64,000 nucleotides of DNA. Origin: Cordilura impudica (taxonomy: Eukaryota; Arthropoda; Insecta; Diptera; Scathophagidae). Below the pieces are notes generated by a model that was given only the letters and a program-made list of their open reading frames with translations, had not been told where the DNA came from and did not search any database. Positions within the stretch are counted from its first letter, which is position 1. The number at the start of each line of letters is the position of its first letter. Where the stretch lies: contig OY821517.1 in the NCBI GenBank assembly GCA_963682025.1, forward strand, positions 338,579,644 to 338,643,643, given 5' to 3'. The position numbers were made by a program, and so were the translations under genes. Shown here in pieces: positions 44,234 to 55,870 of this stretch.

Positions 44234-44582
44234 GGTCTCCAATAACTTTTAGTTAATATTTTATTCGAATATTATAAAAAAAATGTCAATAAAATTTAAA
44301 TACCAAAGTTATTTGATTGTCACTTGCTAAACCATGCGCGAACACTGTCACAAAGATTTTGTCAAAATACTTATGCCACGAAAAAATCCGCTGTCTGCTT
44401 GCTTTCTTTTCAGCAGAAAGAGAATGCATACCGTAAACGATAAAATATTGGGCACGCGTATAGCTATAAATATGTATTTTATTTTGAACATAACCCGTTT
44501 ACCATTACTTGATGCAATCAAACGAACTGGACAAGAAGACATCACAGTTGCGTATGTCAAAATAATTATGCCGACTAGTGTA

Positions 44583-45050
44583 TATATTTTGCACTAACAT
44601 TTTCTTTTCTTTCACTTTCTTGGGGAAAAATTCTTTTCGCATGCTATTTTAGTAACGAGTAAAATTTCGCAAGGTTGCTTTCGTATGATCACTCGTTATC
44701 GAATCCCAGAATCAGAAATTTCGTTACATATTATTCTTTATCGTATAAGAAAATCCGAAAGGTACAAAAATTCGAATAAAAATACGTTCGATTGCGACTG
44801 CCAAAATTAGGCCCCAAGGCGTCTGAGGACAATATATGGGTATAGAACAGCATTTTTAAAATTTTATACTGGTGTGGTGATGGTAAAAAGCAGTAATAAA
44901 TGTTAAAAATCAAAATATAAGGTAAAAATAATTTATATAAATTATATTTAAAAAAAATAATTAAACAAGTTTTTTTTTAACCATTACATTCTGTTCATTA
45001 CTTTTTGAAACACATATGAAATATAATTTGAATTTCGACAATTTTCAAGT
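44583..45050. other. Unassigned stretch
   Basis: No gene or element ends recognised. Confidence 0.3.
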
Positions 45051-45053
45051 GTA

Positions 45054-45912
45054 CGAGGGCGGATCAATAAGTCCGTGACTTTTAGAATGACAGTTTTTTT
45101 TTTGCAAAAAAAAATATTTTTCAACATAATCTCCTTTTAGCTCAATAAACTTGGTCAAACGTTTCTCCAATTATTGTATCCCTTCCAAAAAATAGTATTT
45201 TTCGAGGTCCATAAAATAGGCATGTGTTTGATCAATAATTTCATCGTTGGACTAAATCTCTTTCCACCGAGTCATTTCTTTAGGTTTGGAAATAGGAAAT
45301 ACTCACTGCGGGGCTAAATCCGGAGAATATGGCGGATGAGGTACCAATTCGTAGCCCAATTCATGGAATTTTGCCATTGAGACTGCACACGTCACACGAT
45401 TACGTTTATGGCCAATTGAGAGCAAACGCGGCACTCATCTTGCAGACAGCTTTCTTAAACCCAACTGATCATTTAAAATCGAAACCACACTGCCATATGA
45501 AATGCCTATGGCATCAACAACATATTATGGATTTTTTCGACATTTTCGGATGTATTGACCTCAATTGGCCGTCCAGAATGTTCAGCGTCATTTGTATATG
45601 TGCGACCACAACGAAAGTCAGTACACCACTTTTTCACCATTGAAATCGATGGTGCAGAGTCCTCATAGTATTTATCAATCTTTTTCTTGGTTTGATTAAC
45701 GGTTTTTTTTCGCAAAAAATAATGTTTAATGAGCACTCGAAATTCACTTTGTTCCATTAAAAAAAATAACACGAGGTTGTATGTTTTGAACAGCTGTTAA
45801 ACGCAAAGTAGTAGTCTCTTAACAGGTAGTATTTACTTGATGGGAGCAGTGTTGCATTTTATATAACTACGAGGGAAGTTCGAAAAGTCACGGACTTATT
45901 GATCCGCACTCG
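45054..45912 (-). mobile_element. mariner element, internally deleted
   Basis: The ends CGAGGGCGGATCAATAAGTC and the near-perfect inverse match over about 30 bases and are flanked by TA (45052-45053, 45913-45914). At 859 bp it is shorter than the ~1.3 kb of a complete mariner. It carries a broken transposase on the minus strand. Confidence 0.88.
45120..45757 (-). pseudogene. mariner transposase (D,D34D type), deleted and frameshifted
   Basis: The minus-strand start is the ATG of MEQSEFRVLIKHYFLRKKT, the first mariner helix-turn-helix. It is followed by SISMVKKWCTDFRCGRT and DAEHSGRPIEV, the second helix-turn-helix and linker. The reading is then lost. The C-terminal end is recognisable near 45390-45120: HELGYELVPHPPYSPDLAP with the third catalytic Asp, a degraded YFLFPNLKKWLGGK block, and EKRLTKFIELKGDYVE. 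The central catalytic region with the first two Asp residues is missing. Non-functional. Confidence 0.85.
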
Positions 45913-45914
45913 TA

Positions 45915-46590
45915 ACTTAAAAAAAATAATCAAAATTTTTTAACTGTTTATTCCCTTTGATGGACATAAATATGGTATTAATCTATTTTTCGAATATTTA
46001 AAAGTAGGTGTGTCCAACAGAAACGACACTTCAGTTTACTGCCTGAAACAACATCGATTATTATTATTTAGACTTATTGGCTTTGTAACATTAATTTTCA
46101 TTTTCACAGGAGTTTAGACAGTCACGAAGTGATTAAAACCTCACTTCCCCTCATCCGATCGATCTGAAACTTTGTCCATAGACTTGTTGTGGCCAAAGAT
46201 TAATTTTAAAATAGTCACGCAAAGTCACGCACAGTCACGGAGAGATTTAAAACTCATATGCATAAGGAAAGAAAGAGTTTTAATAAAAACGTACGCCCTT
46301 AATAAAAACTAATTTTTTCATACAAATTTTGAAATTTTCGTATGAAAAAAATTTAGCCAACTGCTAGAATTTGATTATGAATACGGGCGTTAGTTTTTAT
46401 GGGTTAGATTATTTAAGTTTTTATTCTCTAAATTACTGACAAAAACTTTAAATTGAAAAATTTATGCGAAACCTTAGAGCAAGAAAAATTAATTCTTTTA
46501 ATTTTAATTTTTTATAGGTGTTATTATTATTCATTCTAAATTTTAATGGAAGAGGCGCATAACCAAATATACAGGGTAAAATCCAATAGC
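45915..46590. other. Unassigned stretch
   Basis: Near 46100-46280 short AGTCACG-type repeats occur (about 46115, 46213, 46225, 46236). No gene. Confidence 0.3.
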
Positions 46591-46599
46591 TCGCAATGC

Positions 46600-46990
46600 C
46601 TTCGCAAAGGCGGTTAGAGTGAGCTGCGAGTATAAGTCCTTTAAACTAAGTTAAACTATAGGTTATGTTATATAACCAGAACACATGCTGATAGGTACAT
46701 AACCTAAAAACATGCGGATCAGCAACTACGATGACTAAACAGCCAAACATCGAAACGTGTTTTCTCTTATCCGAAAATAATAGAAGCAACCAAGACAGTT
46801 ATTCACTCGTTGGACCTCAAATTACTAATATTTTTATAGGTATCAATATAAAACAGCTGATAGTTTGATACTTTTACCTTTTAGCCGAAGAAAATGTTTG
46901 GGTAAGTGCTGATAAAAAGAGAAAAACATTTACTCTCTGAAGTGCGCTCTCATTTCTCCAATTTTCGAGTGCTGGAAAGCTTTTGGGTAA
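46600..46990. repeat. Dispersed repeat, shared with 22125-22300
   Basis: It shares ordered blocks with 22125-22300 (GGTTAG, TATATAACC, ACATAACCTA, GATCAGCAAC). A TTTTCGAGTGCTGG segment near 46960 resembles the 3' hairpin of the Helitron family, so it may be a decayed Helitron. Boundaries uncertain. Confidence 0.4.
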
Positions 46991-48490
46991 CTGTTAAAGG
47001 CCTTGTTAAGGCCTAGTTAGTCACACGTCGTTAAAATGTATCTGTCCCGTAAATGTAACGTTGGCAACGTAACGGTTGTCCAACCGTGTCAGCTGTTTTT
47101 TTTTTCTGTTACATGAAAAGCATTTAGAGCAGTTACCGAACTCAACTGTCACGTAACCGGAACGTCTCAATCTGTTCAAAATGGATTTTTGCTACGTTTG
47201 TACGTGACATTTGTGAACAGCTGATAAAGTTTGGTTACTTTTACACAGCAACATGCTGGTTTTTTAAATACTCCTCTTTTTTCTATTTGCTACAGGTCAA
47301 ATTATTGAATAACATCAAATGTAAATTAACTTTTGCGAAATTATGTTTTCTTCCATAAACAACAAAAACATATATTTTCGATTACAAAATTGTTATTCAC
47401 TACAGCAAGTTAGCTACAATATAGTAACATGAAAGAGAAAATGAAAGTTGTAAAGTGAGACAATGAGAAACTCTGCAATAAAAATAAAATAAGTTTGTTT
47501 CATTGTGGAAACGCTTTGCATTTTTTTTTTAAATTTTAAATTCACCGCAACGGTCTGATTATGTTTTTACTCAAATATGAGGGCAACAAAATAAATTAAA
47601 AAATTTGTTAGCATTTAAAAGTAACGACAGTTAAAAATTCAAGCGAAACTCAGTTTTTTTGGCTATGTAAAAATCAATTACTTCTGCTCGAAAAATTAAA
47701 AATAATAACTTATATTTGTGACTTATGATAAAAGGTATGATGGTAACGGTCTCGGATAAATACACAATTAAATCGAAACAAATATTTAAATAAACTTGAT
47801 TGTCTAAAATAACCAACATTTTCTGGTAAACTTAATATTTTTTTTTAACTGTTTATGATTTAATATTAAAAATTTTCTATAAAAATAAGATACATTTTGA
47901 ATTCTTTCTTTTAATAATATTTTTTATCTTGAAGATAAGTTGTTTTTTTTTTTATTCGTTGTTCTTCTAAAAAATACAACAGTCTGTTTATAAAATTATT
48001 AAGTTTATAGAACATTTTAATTTTCGAAATTCTATTTCCAAGTCGTTAAACATCAATCTGATGTTTAAAAAAAACTAAATCTGTTACAAAATGATGAATG
48101 TAACCGTATGAAAGCAACTGTAATTAATATACATAATAATAAGTATATCTACATTATTTAGAAATAAAAGTAAACTTGTAAGTACAAATTCTTACAAATG
48201 ATAAAATGAGATTAAAATAAATTTCAAACTAATTTATCATGACTTTGCTTCCTTTGAATCACAATTATGAAATTATATTCAACAAAATTAGCAGCATCAT
48301 AAAAAACTACGACGATATAAGTACATATATATAGACTAGTTAACGACATCACCTCAAACAATGATGAATCATATAGAAACAATCAGTATTTGTTTAAAAT
48401 TTCAACAACAACAAAAGTCATATACGTAGTAAAATTGATGGTATTCTGCTCACTAATGAAATTAATCAATCTCTATTTTAGAGAAAACAA
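46991..48490. other. Unassigned AT-rich stretch
   Basis: The part at about 47040-47250 is less AT-rich, with repeated GTAACGTT/AACGTAACGG words, perhaps a decayed repeat. No gene seen. Confidence 0.3.
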
Positions 48491-48718
48491 ATTGAGAATA
48501 GAACAAGTAAGAGTGTTAAATTCGGCTGGGCCGAATCTTTAATACCCTCCACCTGCACCTTAAACTCAATATTGGGTACGGCTACCACTTTAAAACTGTT
48601 GTCGGTACTGAAATTTCAATTTCGAATACCAATTAAATTTAAAGTAAACTAGAGGACCCCTGCTGCTCCGCAGCATTATATTATATTATATTAATTTTTG
48701 TAATATAATACCTAAATT

Positions 48719-48941
48719 TGACAAGAGAAGTTAACGTACAGTAATGCCAAAATATGCCAAGAGAAGTTAACGTACAGTAAAAGTAAAGTTGATTGTCCAC
48801 GCATAACTTTCCTCAAACCCAACGAATTTGCCAAGAGAAGTTAACGTACAGTAATGCCAAAATATACCAAGATAAGTAAACGTACAGTAAAAGTAAAGTT
48901 GATTCTCCAAGCATAACTTTCCTCAAACCCAACGAATTTAA
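48719..48941 (+). repeat. ~112-bp tandem duplication
   Basis: Two units (about 48719-48829 and 48830-48941) differ at a few bases. Each contains two copies of CCAAGAGAAGTTAACGTACA or variants. Confidence 0.8.
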
Positions 48942-49369
48942 GCAGTTAATAGCTCAAAAGAAGGAGCTTGATCCACTGAGTGTTCTTAGACCTATGTCAA
49001 CAGCCTACGTTAATTAGAACTCTAGTTATAGAGGTTTGAGAGAAGAAAAATATTAAAAAAAATATTGAATGCAAAGTTTATTAATAAATTATTTTAATAT
49101 ATAAGATAGCTTTTCTTGTTGGCCAGTTTCTATTATAATTTCTTGCTATAAAAAACAATCATCATGTCTTCTATAGAAAGAATTCGTTACTATTTGAAAA
49201 ATGGCGTTATTTATCTTTTACTAGAGTAGACAACCCTTAATGGAATTCATTATATAACGCAGCTAAATAAACTGATTCTTGGCTAAAAATTTTCAGATAT
49301 TAATATTAAAAAAAGCAAATTTTAAAATATTTTTATCTGAATTAGATAGCAATTCTAATTTTATTTTTC

Positions 49370-50466
49370 AATTTTATTTTTTAATTTTTAATTTTTAATT
49401 TTTAACTTTTAATTTTTAATTTTTAATTTTAAATTTTTAATTTTTAATTTTTAATTTTTAATTTTTGATTTTTATTTTTTTTTTTAATTTTTAAGTTTTA
49501 TATTTAAGTTTTAATTATTAATTTCTAATTTTTCATTATTCATTTTTCATCTTTCATTACTCATTTTTCAATCTTAATTTTTCATTTTCCATTTTTCAGT
49601 TTTCAATTTTCATTTTAATTTTTCATTTTTCAATGTTCACTTTCCATTTTCATTTTATATGTTTCATTTTCCATTTTTCATATTTCATTTTCCATTTTCC
49701 ATTTTTAATTTTCAATTTTAAATTTTCATTATTCATTTTCCACTTTCCATTTTTAATTTTTCAATTTTCATTTTCCATTTTTAATTTTACATTTCTCAAT
49801 TTTCATTTTTCATTTTTCAATTTTCATTTTCCATTGTTCATTTTTCAATTTTCATTTTCCAATTACCATTTTTCATTCTCTTACATTACAAAAATTATTA
49901 TCTTTCTTTCATTAGAAAAATATATACATGATCTTAAACCGAACAATAAATAACTAATTATTCCAATACAGATCAACAATACATAACAATAACATACAAC
50001 ACATTAGGTACAATGCATTTGTGTAATCTGTTAAGATTTCACATGCTATTACAGTTCCATCTAGAGGACAATGGCAAAAACAAAGAGCTGTTCACATTAC
50101 AAGACTTGTAATTGATCTGGCTATGTTAATGCAGAGAAAGCTAAACATTGGAAAAGCTCAGCTTGTTCGTACAAACTCTCGGTGTATAAAAAAGAAAAAA
50201 CATTTCTCATGTTCTTTTCTTTCAAATGTTGAGTTAAATAGTTGATTAAGCATGAAGGATGCTGAAGATGAACAAGTCGCTTTGTTCGAAAGTAGCTACT
50301 CCATCTAGCGCTATCTTCAATTTTTATCCAATATTTCTCTTACATTACAAAAATTATTATCTTTCTTTCATTAGAAAAATATATACATGATCTTAAACCG
50401 AACAATAAATAACTAATCATTTTTCATTTTTCAATTTTCATTTTCCATTTTTCATTTTTCAGTTTT

Positions 50467-50499
<33 letters not shown>

Positions 50500-50870
50500 T
50501 CCGTTTTTCACTTTTCAATTTTATTTTCCATTTTTAATTTTTAATTTTTCAATTTTCATTTTCCATCTTTCATTTTTCAATTTTCAATTTTCATTTTCCA
50601 TTTTTCATTTTTCGGTTTTCATTTTCCATTTTGCATTTTTCATTTTCCATTTTCCATTTTTCAATTTTCCATTTTTCAATTTTCTATTTAATTTTTCATT
50701 TTCCATTTTCGATTTTCTATTTTTCATTTTCCATTTTCTATTTTTCGATTTTTCATTTTTCAATTTATATTTTTCATTTTTCTTTTTCCATATTCCGTAT
50801 TCCATTTTCTATTTTAATATTTAACTTTTATTTTTATAAATTTTAATTTTTAATATTTAATTTTAATGAT
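49370..50870 (+). repeat. Low-complexity arrays: TAATTTTT and TTTTCATTTTCCA
   Basis: Simple 7-8-base units of T-rich sequence run from 49370 to 49880 and from 50418 to 50870. Between them lies ~380 bp of non-repetitive DNA. A ~80-bp segment (TTACATTACAAAAATTATTA...) occurs on both sides of it, at 49878-49956 and 50336-50417. Confidence 0.8.
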
Positions 50871-51694
50871 AAAAAAATATGTGGTAAAACTTGCTTAGGC
50901 CAATGTGACACGTGTAGTTTTAATATACACACAACTGTAATGACATCAGCAATGCGAAGAATTATAACATATACAACATATCTTAAGAAAAACAACAAAC
51001 ACACTGAAAAATTTTATTTTTTCAAGAGTTTTTTCAAAGTTTCGTTCATAACTCGTGACCCCTTTGACCAATTTTGACGATTTTAAATAGCAACTTCTTT
51101 GGGATGTTAATAAATGATTTTATACAAAAAAGAACGGTCTAGCTTAGATATTGACGGCTTGATCATGATTTCCACAGACAGACGAACAGACGGTCATCGG
51201 TAGATCAACTTCCTTCCCTTGTTATAATGATCAAGAAAATATATGGTTTTTGGGTCTCAGAAATTTATTTCGAAGCGTTACAAACGGAATGACAAACCTA
51301 TATATACCCTCTGCCACTGAGGTGTGGAGGGTATAAAAATACTAAAGTAAAAATATTGATAATGAATTTTCCATGGAATGCAAGTGCAAAGTCGAATGTC
51401 TTAAATTAAGTCTAAATATTAAAACTGTTATAGGTACTCTCACATTTATATTGAGAATTTTATGCTCTCAGATACTTAAGAAAAAAGTTAAACTTATAAA
51501 TCACGTGATCTTAAAGCTTTTGGATAAAAATAAATGCGTCATTTCTGAAGAAACAATGACGTATAATATAAAGTAACAGCCACCATGAAACATCATCATT
51601 TCGTTTATCATCTTGTATATTTTTAACTATAAAACATAAAAAAATTTGAGTAACATAAACTTACCCTATTATAACACTTTGTGTGGATTTGTCA

Positions 51695-52367
51695 TTAACT
51701 GATACTGCGTATGCCACCTGATTTTATCTACATATATAAAAAAAGGAATTAAAACATTTCGATAATATTCCGAGTTCTGAAAATTACCTTAAAACGTATT
51801 GCAATTTTATCACTCATAACAGATTTTTCTATCAAAACAACATGATAATCATGATCCGAATCACGGCTTAAAATCAATCTTTGATTTATTTTATGACTAT
51901 GCGAATCACCCAGAGCTGGGGCAACAAACCAATTGCCATCCACATAACGTGTGGTTAATTCATTAGTAATTACAATCTAAAATTATAAAATGAATGGTGA
52001 AAAGAACAAAATCCCATGAAATTAATCATTACCGCAACGTTAAATTCCAAAGCCAAAGCTTGTAAATCTGTTAAAATTTCATATATGATGCGTGTACGTA
52101 AAGATACATCTTCTAAGAGTCGTATAGTAAATGAAAACGAATCAATTATGATGAGTTTTAGTTTTACATCGTCTTTGAAAATGTTGCGTAGATTAAGTAC
52201 AGATGCCATGAGCTCGATATAGTTTGAACAATAAACATAGGATATGTTTTTTAACAGATCTGTTGTATTGAAACCATGAGGGAAAGAACACGAAGACGTT
52301 GACGACTTATTAGCGTAGACTTTGTTTAAGTTATGTTGAAAGCGAATCTCCATTTGCTCAGCAATTT
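51695..52367 (-). CDS. spn-D: RAD51C-like recombinase (spn-D), last three exons
   Basis: On the minus strand three exons join in frame. The first is 52367-52033 (acceptor CCTACAG before it, donor GTAATG), the second 51976-51788 (acceptor ATTTTAG, donor GTAATT) and the last 51727-51695, ending at TAA. The introns are 56 and 60 bp. The first exon has the Walker B strand (LIIIDSFSF) and LSLRTRIIYEIL; the second begins IVITNELTT and has PALGDS; the last gives the short basic/Gly tail IKSGGIRSIS. These are RAD51-paralog features closest to RAD51C, which in Drosophila is spn-D and acts in meiotic double-strand-break repair. The ATP-binding Walker A exon is upstream and I could not find it in the window. 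Either it lies beyond 59545, making the transposon nest part of an intron, or the gene is truncated. The ORF is intact, so I favour a real gene. Confidence 0.7.
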
Positions 52368-52379
52368 CTGTAGGAATCA

Positions 52380-52785
52380 AAGTAAGTTATGTATCTCAAT
52401 TTGCAATAATATTTAATCACTAAGAAAAATCAATTTTTATGAAAAAAAGTATTAACTTTTTGTTATCATAATTTTTGTAATTTTTTTCGTGTGTTTTTAT
52501 TTTTAAAATATTTAAGACATGCATATATAATTTTTCACTACTTTTTTTTGTTAACTTTTTTTATGCACTGCATAAGCAGCCCACCCATATAAATTGAAAA
52601 AAATACAAATATATTTACAATAGTAGAGAAGCCATGCTTTCTACTTTTTTACGATTTTTTACCCAACGATATCATACAAATATCGTTTTTGCTATGGTTT
52701 CATCATTAAACAATGTATACAAACAATTTTATTATATAAACATAAAGCCTTAAACTTCTAAAAGCTCTCTCTTCAAACATAGATA
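52380..52785. repeat. AT-rich stretch, diverged dispersed repeat
   Basis: About 52530-52745 shares ordered words with 10390-10640 (AGCCCACCCA, CTATGGTTTCAT, AAACAATGT). It lies just upstream of the RAD51C-like exons. Confidence 0.4.
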
Positions 52786-53034
52786 CAGTGATTCAAAGTA
52801 ATAATGGAACAATAAATAAATTTAAATATTCAAAAAAAAAAAAAAAATCATCTTTATTAGGTACAGAGAATAAATTCTTATCATTTTACATAAGTTATTA
52901 ACATAAATTTAAAGCAAAACGATAACAAAAACATTATTAATACTAAAAAAACAAAAACAAAAATAACTATAAAATTCGTGTCAAACTTAAAATTAAACCA
53001 AATTATTTTTCATGACAAATTAAAATAAATAATA

Positions 53035-53558
53035 TTTTAAAATTTTGTTGCTAAACCTTTTTGTTTAATTACCGCTTCTAAACGTTTTGGCATCGAATTA
53101 ACCAACTTTTCACAATAAGATGGATCGAGTTTTGCCCATACCTCGATAAGAGTAGCTTTAAATTGGCCAGGATTAGAAATTATGTGATTTTTTAATTTTT
53201 CTTCAATGATATTCAAGTCCGGGGATTGAGGTGGCGTTTCCAAAACTCGAGGACAAGTATATGGAAACCACGAGCGGTCTCTATAAGCTTAATAATTCGG
53301 ATCATTATTTTGGTAAAAGTAAAATCCTTCCTTAATACCTAATTTGTCCACACTTTCGTTTAAATTTTTCTTAAGTACATCCAAATCCATATATGCAAGT
53401 TGGCTGGGCCTGCAGCTGATGCAGCACTCCAAACCATAACTGAGCCAATACCGTGCTTTACTGTAGGTCGCTAGTTATTCTTTTTGAGCTCTTCATTTGT
53501 TTTATGAGAGTCCGTCTCGCCTAAAAACGTTATACTTACTTTCGTCTGTAAATAATAC
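53035..53558 (-). pseudogene. Tc1-like transposase, C-terminal half
   Basis: The minus strand encodes FTDESKYNVF (first catalytic block) near 53555, TVKHGIGSVMVW, LNESVDKLGIKEGFYFYQ(N)N, PPQSPDLNIIE and LVNSMPKRLEAVIKQKGLATKF, ending near 53037. The second catalytic block reads QNND where Tc1 elements have QDND, so a catalytic Asp appears lost. Frameshifts and a TAG interrupt it. Confidence 0.82.
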
Positions 53559-53684
53559 GTTTGTAACGCATCGAAATAAATTCCTGAGAACCAAAACCAT
53601 ATACTTTCTTCATCATTATAACAAGGGAAGTTGATTTACCGATGACCGTCTGTCTGTCTGTCTGTGGAAATCACGATCACGCCG

Positions 53685-55870
53685 CACAGTGGTTCAAAAC
53701 CAAAAAAAAGTGGTAATATGTCTGGAACTTCTAAACTATTGGTTGGATTGGAATAGTATATTCTAGGCGATAGTAGTCAAGGATATAGGCTTTCAAAATA
53801 TTTATTTTTGAGATACCATGTTTTAACACAGGGTGAGCTACAGGGTGCCAAATTCGACCACCTCGAGGTGGAAAATGCTTTCAAAGCTTGTAACTTTTAT
53901 AAATATGAATTGATTTTTACGTTTTTTAAATTTTTCCAATAACCATTAAATTATTAACAAAAAACATGCTTATACTACCTAGTTATCGCTTATGGTTTAA
54001 AAAATATTTGATTTTAAAAATCAACATTTGAACTTTTCACCAAATTCTTTCTTGGTTTTTCGCAAATAACATTTTTACTAAAATAGATAAACAAAATCTA
54101 AAAATATGTGGCAATAGCCAGTACTTTAAAAAAAAAAATACGTTGAAGTATCTTTGAATTATTTCAAACCGTTTAGTCAGCACAAAATCTTAAAGTTGAC
54201 TTTTTGAATCAGGTTCTAAAAATTGCAAATTTTTGCCAAAAAATACCCTTCATTCTTTCACTTTTTTCTCACAACCTTGGTAAAACATGTATATATTTTT
54301 CTACATATTTTAAAAGAATATGCCTCAAGAATGGTTGTAAGTGAAATTTTTAATATTTTTGGACATGCACCCTACGTCCAGCATTGGACGAAATTGGGCA
54401 ATTTAAAAAAAAAACTAAGTTTTAAAAGTTAATACAAAAATATCCGCTCGATTTCTTCAAATATTTCACCGCAGTATTAAAGCCCCAAATATTTTTATTT
54501 ATTTGCCGCAATAAAATTCACCGCCATTACATAAACGTGGTCAGGAGGGCTTAAATGGTGGAAAAAGTCAAATTTTCATACGAATTTTTTTTGTTAACAT
54601 AAAAAACATACTAAGATTAGTTATTTTTATATTTTGTTTATTGATTCAGAACGACATTTAAATTATCTAAAACACTTCAAAAAATAATTTTGATACCATT
54701 AATAGTTTTTGAGATATTTATATTCAAATTTCAGAAAAAAATATAGAAAAACTATGGTTTTTCGTTTTTTTTTTGGTTTTTTTGGTAAAGTGTTCCCAAA
54801 ATTTTTGAATATTACTTATTATTATATATATTGTTAAAGAAGATATATTTATCTATTCAACGATATATAACATGTCTATCAAATATATTGCAACATGCTC
54901 AAATAATGACCCCAAACCACACTCCACAGGCAAAAATTTAGCTATTTCTCTATTTGTTCATATAAATGGTAATTTACATAGTGAATGACATATTTATACC
55001 CTTACCACTATGTTGTTTGGGTATAATGACTTTGTGCTGCTGTTTGTAACAACCAAAAATATTTGACATAGACCCATCTTTAATTATACCGATCGAATCA
55101 GAATCACTTTCTGAGTTGATTTAACAATGTCCGTCCGTCCGTCTGTGTGTCCATGTAAACCTTGTAATCAAACTGCAGGTCGCAACTATGAATATATTTT
55201 GATGAAATTTGGCATATAAGTTTTTATCGGCCACGGGATGAACGCTATTGAAATTGGTGAGAATCGGTTCATGGTCAGACCTAGCCCCCATACAAATTAC
55301 CCATATGAAATCGACATAAATTGCCATAAGATCCAAATTGTCATATAGATCTTACTCAAATTGGGTTGGTATCCGTTCATTACATCCATTAATGAGTAGT
55401 CCAAAAATGATCCCTTTGACCCCATATAGAGCTGCTTCCCGATCTTCACTTAAATCTATTAAACAACAAAAATATTGCACTGATTCTTCTCAAATTTTGT
55501 TTGTATATATTTTTGCAAAATACAAGAGACTTTACCAAACATGATCAGGATCGGTCCATTTTTGGACCTAGTCCCTGTATAGATATAGCCTCCGATATGA
55601 ACTTTTTCATATCTGCAGCCAAAAAAATTAATAAAAATCCCACTCAAATTTGGTTTTTGCTTATTTTCTATGTCCAGTTAATTGGGCCTAAGAGATAGGG
55701 TTTCTAAACGCATGGTATAGGGTATCGTATAGTCGGTCTAGACCGACTATAATTTTCTTACTTGTTTTTTATTGTTTTTTTGGTAAAGGTTTGCATACGT
55801 TTTTATTACTTCAAATAATTTTATACATCTTTTCAAAGAAGGTATAATTATAAGTTAATGGTGTATGAAA
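53685..55870 (+). repeat. Left inverted arm of the Transib element
   Basis: It is the reverse complement of 56335-57757 when the insertion at 54990-55757 is removed. The arms differ by only scattered bases and small indels. The arm includes the 3' end of the transposase frame (about 55855-55880). Confidence 0.85.
54990..55757 (-). repeat. GTCY-type dispersed repeat inserted in the Transib left arm
   Basis: Inverted copy of the 29518-30268 repeat: ATACCCTTACCACTATG at the left, GTCCGTCCGTCCGTCTGTG near 55130-55148, GACCGACTATAATTTTCTTA at the right end. The right arm of Transib lacks it, which dates it after the arm duplication. Confidence 0.85.

Larger units (their letters stand above)
30455..44580 (-). 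mobile_element. Tc1-like element with IR/DR termini, opened by nested insertions
   Basis: The outer ends CACTAGTCGGCATAATTATT (30455) and its inverse (to 44580) are flanked by TA. Inner copies of the motif (GGCATAAGTATTTTGACAA) lie at about 32424-32443 and inverted at 44359-44378, so each end has two binding-type repeats. A Helitron (30562-32341) inserted between the left outer and inner repeats, and an LTR element (33490-44207) into the start of the transposase gene. Without them the element is about 1.6 kb. Confidence 0.88.
48497..51345 (+). repeat. Large dispersed repeat with low-complexity core (copy A)
   Basis: It starts AACAAGTAAGAGTGTTAAAT with a palindrome (ATTCGGCTGGGCCGAAT) and TACCCTCCAC. 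It ends TGGAGGGTATAAAAATA. The GTCY-type core is near 51175-51195. The interior has a ~112-bp tandem duplication, TAATTTTT and TTTTCATT arrays, and an ~80-bp direct repeat. An inverted copy (B) lies at 53559-59205, split by a Transib element. It is non-coding. Confidence 0.7.

Noticed and set aside
47040..47250. GC-richer island with GTAACG words, possible MITE or regulatory region
   Set aside because: I could not find convincing terminal repeats or a second copy.
49633..49953. 106-codon open frame rich in Phe, His and Ile
   Set aside because: It is a translation of the TTTTCATT array and open only because the array lacks stop codons in that frame.
51373..51576. 67-codon plus-strand frame next to the RAD51C-like exons
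   Set aside because: No recognisable domain and no splice or promoter context. Its composition is like the surroundings.
54223..54432. 69-codon frame, repeated inverted at 57022-57219
   Set aside because: It lies in the Transib arms and appears twice only because the arms are inverted copies. No protein family recognised.
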